Assembly: GCA_022575985.1 (NCBI GenBank)
Contig: JAKSXM010000288.1
Span: 523,501 to 587,500 of the forward strand
DNA from: Anagrus nilaparvatae
Lineage: Eukaryota; Arthropoda; Insecta; Hymenoptera; Mymaridae
DNA: 64,000 nucleotides
Reading direction: 5' to 3'
Position 1 is the stretch's first letter. The number at the start of each line of letters is the position of its first letter. The notes below the pieces were generated by a model. The model saw nothing but the letters and a program-made list of their open reading frames with translations. It was not told where the DNA came from and made no database searches. This document shows, one piece after another, positions 58,946-64,000 of this stretch. The position numbers and the translations under genes were made by a program.

Positions 58946-59341
58946 TAGCTATGTACATGCTATAGCTACGGAAATATTATTTATTTGATGTTTCATTACA
59001 TTGTTCATGGAGCATAAAGTTTTTGTAATATTTGTTACTTGTGTTCATTTGAAATATAAGTTTTAGCAAAATTATTTGATTTTTATTTTTATTTCATAAA
59101 ATTAATGATAATATTTATCAGTAAATCATACCTTACCTACACTGACAAATTTCTTATCTAAGTATGTACAGTTTACAATGTAACGTGTAACTCTTGTACA
59201 GTACAACAAATTTTAAAGTTTAAGTCGTAAAAAATTGATTAATAATTTTTTCCTGCAAATTAATTTGAAATTTGAAATCTAAAACGCAAGATAATATAAT
59301 CAATAAAAATTTAACATGCGAGTCATTCTGGATACCGTGTC

Positions 59342-60031
59342 CAAAAACCGTGCAAAAAATATAAGAATTCATATTAAGTTTTAATTTTTGTAATAAACAT
59401 ATTTTAACCCGTTTGGGGGGGGGTATGAATGGGGGCACTAGTGTTGTCTACAGGGCCAAAAGTTGGTGAAAAACATTTTTTGTATACATTTTTGGAATAA
59501 GCGTCCCAAAAAACATGAGTATATAGTTCATTTTTCGAAAACAAAATTTTTTCACTTCTTTGGGGGGCTTATGGGGGCGCTGGGGGCAAATTGGCTAATT
59601 TTATTGCATTTATTTAGCCATATTCGGTTTTAGCACCACCGAAAACCCCCATACCAGGGGTCTACCCTCTGGTACATGATTTTTTTTTTTTGTGTGCCTG
59701 TGTAATAGAGCTATGGAGCTTTCAAGCTCCGTAGCAGCCAAAGTTGAGACTTTGGAGCTTTGTGTCCATGGAGACATTTTTTCAGAATAATAAAATCTAA
59801 AACATACAAAAAATTCACCTAATTTGATCGAACGGCCATTTCCTATTCATTTGTGCGGGGTCCTTTTTCAAAAAATCGCAAAATTAAAAACAAAAATTAT
59901 TTCAGTTTTTTAAGTATTTGACCATGTTTCCCCAAATATTTTTGAGCGCGGATGGTCGCAAATGAAAATTTGTTTTAATTTTCATTAGTTAAAAAAAAAA
60001 TAGAATGGGCATATCTCTTAATTTTTTTTAA
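59342..60031. other. Spacer of the inverted duplication, left part
   Basis: Contains a G-run patch (GGGGGGGGGTATGAATGGGGG near 59414) and GGGGGCTTATGGGGGCGCTG near 59562. Short open frames only; no gene recognised. Confidence 0.4.
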
Positions 60032-60039
60032 ATCGCTGC

Positions 60040-61182
60040 TAGACCTGTGACAAGGTAACGAGGCAACCTCGTTCTCGGTGTACGAGGCGAGGCGAGAACG
60101 AGGCGATAACGAGGCGATAACGAGGCGAGATCAAAATTTGAAATTCTCGCTTAGACGAGGCGAGACCGAAAATAAAATTTCCAAAATCTCGCATCGCCTC
60201 GCCTCGCCTCGTTAAACCTCGTAATTCTTTTGTTACCCAATTTTTACCAAGACTAGATTGCCATACCCCTTGGAACAGCACCTTAGAAATGCTAAGAATT
60301 TTTAGGGAGTTAAAATTAAGATATTAAGAAATAAAAATTTTTATTTCTTTATATCTTAATGATTTATATATTATCGGCTATACGACAACAATAATGAAAC
60401 GCGTTAAATCTGGCTTCACGATATTTAATAGCAGGCAATAATGCCATAAGAAAAGCATTTACAACTTTCAATTATTAACAAAGATATAATTAAATTGTTT
60501 TATTATTTATAATTTATAAAACCTAAATTAAATATCGATAAATAGAGAAAGATTCATGCATTTTTTAGTATTTCTATTTTTAAATATAAAAATTATTATT
60601 TTATAAGCTATGTGACCATTTGTGAACACCAATTTCTTTTACTGCCAACTTAATTTGAAAATTTTTTTGGATTATGAAAATAAGGGTGATTAAGATGTGG
60701 TATTAAATTCTGTTATAGTCTATTACTTTTTTCTTGTAAGTATTCAAAAACTGACCGAGGAAAAGAACTAAAGAAGGAAAGTGTTAAATGCTTTTTCTCT
60801 GTGCTCTATTATTTTTTTATTCTTGTGCTTGAAAAAAATTTTCTAAAAGATGATATTTATAAATTTTTTAAAAATATTGAATTATCACTTCATCATAAAT
60901 GTGCTTTAAATGTGTATAATATACTTTTAATATGCATTATACATGCAATTTTATAATTTTTTGAAGTCTTGATTAAAATTTTTTGATTTTATATTATTCA
61001 AGATTGTACCTCGCTTAGAAACGAGGAATTCTCGGCCGAGAACGAGGTGAGGCGAGGCGAGGCCGAGAAAATGATTTGTGCACCTCGGTCGAGAACGAGG
61101 CGAGGCGAGATTAAACCTTTCTCGTTCTCGTTCTCGGTAAAATTTGTGATTCTCGCCTCGCCTCGCTCTCGTCACAGGTCTA
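60040..61182. mobile_element. Non-autonomous hAT element with perfect 8-bp TSD
   Basis: Terminal repeats TAGACCTGTGAC (60040-60051) and GTCACAGGTCTA (61171-61182) are bounded by the identical 8-mer ATCGCTGC (60032-60039 and 61183-61190), the textbook hAT signature. Inside each end are dense CGAGG/CCTCG iterations (60056-60222 and 61008-61170), as expected for transposase-binding subterminal repeats. A scrap of transposase coding sequence near 60262-60320 (TGGAACAGCACCTTAGAAAT) matches the RWNS block of the relic at 20.7 kb. It is therefore an internal-deletion derivative of the same family. Confidence 0.93.
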
Positions 61183-61190
61183 ATCGCTGC

Positions 61191-61756
61191 CAAAGTTTAA
61201 ATTTAAGAAGAAAAAAAAATTTATTTTGGATGGTTTATGGTCTACCAATCAAAAGGATGCACTAAAATCACTTTCAAAAGTAATTTTGTCTGAAAGTATA
61301 TCGTCTAACCATTTGAATGAGAGGTCGCAAGATCATTTTGATAGAATCGTTTTAAGACGGGAGTATCAGAAAGACGACTAAAAAGTCGTTAAAAATTTAC
61401 TTTTTTTTTGTCAATAATAGGCTGCCAATCAGAGCTGAAAGCATCTGGGGGTCTGAAAACTTCAGGATCCTATTTTTTTAGGTGTACTTTGATCTAATAC
61501 AATTAATTTTTAAATATCTTTCGTGGGCCGATTCACTATATAGAACCGGGCGTAGCCTTTTACAACTTTTTATGTCTGGGTACTATTTTTTTTAATCATC
61601 TAGTCAATTTTAAAAATTAAAAAAAAAAAAAAAAATTTTTTTTTGAAAAAACCGAAGAAATCTAAAAAGCTTCTTTTGGGTATAACTCGGGTTTCTGAGT
61701 GCCTAGAAGGCTGAAAATTTCACAGGAAACAGATTTTGTATACAAAAAAAAGTGGC
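61191..61756. other. Spacer of the inverted duplication, right part
   Basis: No gene seen. It includes GGCGTAGCCTTTTACAACTT and an A/T homopolymer patch near 61619-61646. Confidence 0.4.
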
Positions 61757-61830
61757 GAAAAAATCAGCCCGATTGGGAGACCGGACCTGGCAAGGCCATG
61801 ACAAGGTATCCAGAATGATTCGTATGTTAA
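61757..61830 (+). repeat. 74-bp direct repeat, copy 1, flanking gene C
   Basis: It begins GAAAAAATCAGCCCGATTGG and ends TATGTTAA. It recurs in the same orientation at 62956-63029 with about nine differences by eye. Its right half overlaps the end of the C arm. Confidence 0.85.
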
Positions 61831-62181
61831 TATTATCTTGCGTTTTAGATTTCAAATTTCAAATTAATTTGCAGGAAAAAATTATTAATCAATTTTTTAC
61901 GACTTAAACTTTAAAATTTGTTGTACTGTACAAGAGTTACACGTTACATTGTAAACTGTACATACTTAGATAAGAAATTTGTCAGTGTAGGTAAGGTATG
62001 ATTTACTGATAAATATTATCATTAATTTTATGAAATAAAAATAAAAATCAAATAATTTTGCTAAAACTTATATTTCAAATGAACACAAGTAACAAATATT
62101 ACAAAAACTTTATGCTCCATGAACAATGTAATGAAACATCAAATAAATAATATTTCCGTAGCTATAGCATGTACATAGCTA

Positions 62182-62746
62182 TTATAATGTTTGATATCCA
62201 TCAGGACCAGCAGTATAACGTACTTCATATTGACGACCATCAGCTCCAGGGTATCTATAAGATCCAGTGTAATGGTTGGCTCCATCAAATTGATTTGTTT
62301 GATCTTGATGAATACCGTTTGATGTATCATATGACCATGAAAAGCTACCTTCTGGATCTTGTGTGTGGGCTTGACGTAAGATTACAGCTGCTCCTTCTGG
62401 TTCTCTTGGTGCAATAGGTGCTGGTCCTGCTGATCTTCCATTAAGATGGTTTTGTTGTGCTTGTTGATATTGTTGATATTGTTGATAATATTGTTGACGG
62501 TTGTTTAAAAACTGTTGGTAATTTTGGTAGCTTTGAGCGTAGGCACAACCCAACAAAGCAAAGAGAATAATGAACTGTAAATTTTAATTATTTTAAAATA
62601 AATTTATTTGTTAATAAAAAAAAAATAATTATAAAACTTATAAATAAATAAAAATCTTGAGAAAAAGAAAATCAATTACTTTTTTTAATTGTCAAATTTT
62701 TATAGTAATATTAAAAATTAATTATAAAAAAATTCTTTACCTTCAT
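62182..62746 (-). CDS. RR-1 cuticle protein, gene C
   Basis: Minus-strand gene with exon 1 at 62746-62741 (Met-Lys), a 166-bp intron, and exon 2 at 62574-62182. All splice signals are intact (GTAAAG donor, TTTACAG acceptor). The 132-residue product is the same as gene B: signal peptide, Gln/Tyr-rich linker, and an RR-1 chitin-binding domain. The intron is 27 bp shorter than in B and differs at scattered sites, so identity is strongest in the coding exon. About 200 bp of upstream sequence, including the TATA-like box, was copied with it. The gene could thus be expressed, or it may be very young. Confidence 0.92.
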
Positions 62747-62832
62747 TTTGAGGTTTTTTTTGTTGAATAATTTATTTTACTTTATTATTAAAATAAATTT
62801 AGTTGAATGCTTATTTTCAAAAAATCGGCAGT

Positions 62833-62840
62833 TATAAATA
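62833..62840 (-). promoter_or_regulatory. TATA-like box of cuticle gene C
   Basis: TATTTATA on the minus strand, about 87 bp before the ATG, as in genes A and B. Confidence 0.55.
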
Positions 62841-62955
62841 CTAAATTTTTTAACTGTAATAAAAGATAAAATTATTTAAATAACCTCCCACTTTCAATTT
62901 ATCAAATTGTAATTTATTATAATTACTGCAAATTTTAAATTTATGCTAAACTGGT

Positions 62956-63029
62956 GAAAAAATCAGCCCGATCGGGAGACCTGACCTGGCATGGCCATGA
63001 CACGGTATCAAGAATGACTCATACATTAA
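62956..63029 (+). repeat. 74-bp direct repeat, copy 2
   Basis: Same orientation as 61757-61830. It abuts the point where the C arm stops matching B, so gene C is bracketed by direct repeats. Confidence 0.85.
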
Positions 63030-63419
63030 ATTAGTTTGTTTAATTATTTTTGTTTTAGAATTTTGTTTTCTTTTGCAAATGGGTAAAAATGTACAAAGAA
63101 AAATATAAAATTAAATTTTTTCGCTGATATAGGATACTTGCTTAGCTATATAAGAAAGAAATGAAAAACACTTTTGATAAATATATATTTTTTACATTCT
63201 AATTCACTTGCAATTTCGCAACCATTCGAGCCCAAGAAAAAAATCCATTTGTCACAAGTAGGTTCTTAGTCAAAGTATCTGAAATCACAGATATCATATT
63301 ATAAGCCATTAAAAAAAAAGTTTTTCTATTTTAAGATCTTAAAAAGTTGCATATACTAAATTAATTGCCATAAACATTTAAATTAATAATTAATGTAATA
63401 CAATAAATTCAGACGCTTC
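63030..63419. other. AT-rich spacer
   Basis: No coding signal or repeat relation noticed. Confidence 0.4.
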
Positions 63420-63850
63420 GTTTGGTTTAATAGTACATTTTTAACCAAGCGAGCAAAAAAAAAGAATGGCCCAGATCGCACGTTAATTAGCATTAGGTAA
63501 ACTGCGATATGGGGTATTTTTTTTGTTTCCATGGACAAAACGAAATTTTTCTTTCTCAGTGGGGTGAAAACGCGTTTTTTTCGATCTCGTTGCGGGGCGA
63601 AAAAAGTGTTTTCGGCCCGCTAGGAAAAAAATTTTTTTACATATCTAGAGCAAAAAAAAGCCTATTTTCTACCCTGCGGTGACGGCTTCTTTGCCCATTA
63701 TATGTAAAACTATATTTTAGAACACGGGAAAAAATATGGGGTTCGACTTTAGCATGCTGTTTGCACTCGCTCGCTACGCTCGCTTGTGCATACAACTGCA
63801 TGCAAAGCCGAAACCAATCCCTTGTTTAATAAATAGCTATTACGTACCTG
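63420..63850 (+). repeat. Composite of dispersed repeats
   Basis: 63455-63620 matches the GGCCCA-ATCGCACGT repeat of 10.75 kb. 63630-63715 matches 3985-4075. 63737-63842 matches the CGCTCGCTACGC repeat at 8.67 kb. Finding all three in a row suggests that they are parts of one larger element that is scattered elsewhere in the window. Confidence 0.7.
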
Positions 63851-64000
63851 GTACTTTCGATTTTGCATCCTATATTTATTAAAAAAAAAAAAAAAAATTA
63901 GAATATTTATAAATAGGTATAAATTTTGAAACTAAATTGTTAAAATAAAAATGTTCCCACAATATTTATAATTAAATAATTTAAATCCCTAAAAATATAC

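Larger units (their letters stand above)
58160..59341 (+). repeat. Inverted duplication, left arm (cuticle gene B)
   Basis: 1182 bp containing all of gene B plus about 190 bp upstream and 400 bp downstream. It is repeated in reverse at 61800-62949. Outside the arm, the left flank of B still matches the left flank of gene A, whereas the flank of C does not. B is therefore the older copy and C the derived one. Confidence 0.9.
61800..62949 (-). repeat. Inverted duplication, right arm (cuticle gene C)
   Basis: Reverse-complement copy of 58160-59341. Exon 2 encodes exactly the same protein, while introns and flanks carry small indels and substitutions. One is a 14-bp difference near the downstream edge. 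Confidence 0.9.

Noticed and set aside
58710..58958. Open frame of 82 codons antisense to cuticle gene B (and its twin at 62169-62417)
   Set aside because: It is the shadow of the RR exon in another frame. It occurs in both copies only because the exon is duplicated, and has no start context or domain.
60039..61265. Arg/Ser/Pro-rich open frames inside and at the edge of the hAT element
   Set aside because: They come from CGAGG/CCTCG subterminal repeats, not from coding sequence.
1..64000. Bacterial-type features such as operons, CRISPR arrays, riboswitches or rRNA
   Set aside because: Nothing of this kind was seen. Gene structure, splice sites and transposons are eukaryotic.

Overview
The window looks like nuclear DNA of an AT-rich arthropod, almost certainly an insect. 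It has spliced genes with short signal-peptide exons, three Rebers-Riddiford (RR) cuticle-protein genes, and a dense load of insect-type repeats: R1/LOA-like and Jockey/CR1-like LINEs, a Penelope-like element, hAT and CACTA-like transposase relics, and many palindromic MITEs. The order cannot be fixed from sequence alone. The extreme AT content and repeat mix would suit a small parasitoid wasp genome, but that is a guess.

Layout. 1-8.7 kb is repeats: a LINE 3' end with poly(A), a CACTA-like transposase pseudogene split by a 916-bp TA-flanked MITE, a hammerhead-ribozyme-like motif, a long minisatellite array carrying a hairpin MITE, and a 5'-truncated Penelope-like retroelement. 9.87-14.94 kb is gene 1: five exons, 512 codons, a secreted Gln/Tyr-rich protein with 12-residue IQG repeats and furin-bounded repeat modules. 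18-23.3 kb is a repeat cluster with LINE-in-LINE-in-hAT nesting. 29.08-31.80 kb is gene 2: three exons, 230 codons, a smaller relative of gene 1. 32-46 kb has no recognisable host gene, only MITEs, LINE scraps and dispersed repeats. 46-63 kb holds three RR-1 cuticle genes, here called A (49.1 kb, +), B (58.4 kb, +) and C (62.7 kb, -), set among MITEs, Penelope-tail copies and a hAT deletion derivative with a perfect 8-bp target duplication.

How the genes fit together. All five credible host genes encode small secreted proteins, and the first coding exon of each is tiny (2 to 5 codons). A, B and C share promoter, exon layout and protein architecture. B and C encode identical 132-residue proteins on the arms of a roughly 1.2-kb inverted duplication. 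Gene 1 and gene 2 share a motif of the form (V/M)P-x-E-(I/L)-x-x-(I/L)-L-x-(F/Y)-Q, dibasic sites, exon phase and the unusual GTTGGT donor, so they look like a second local family of extracellular, possibly proteolytically processed proteins. I do not recognise that second family, and it is the best candidate here for something undescribed. Exon joins and family calls were read by eye; no alignment or database search was run.
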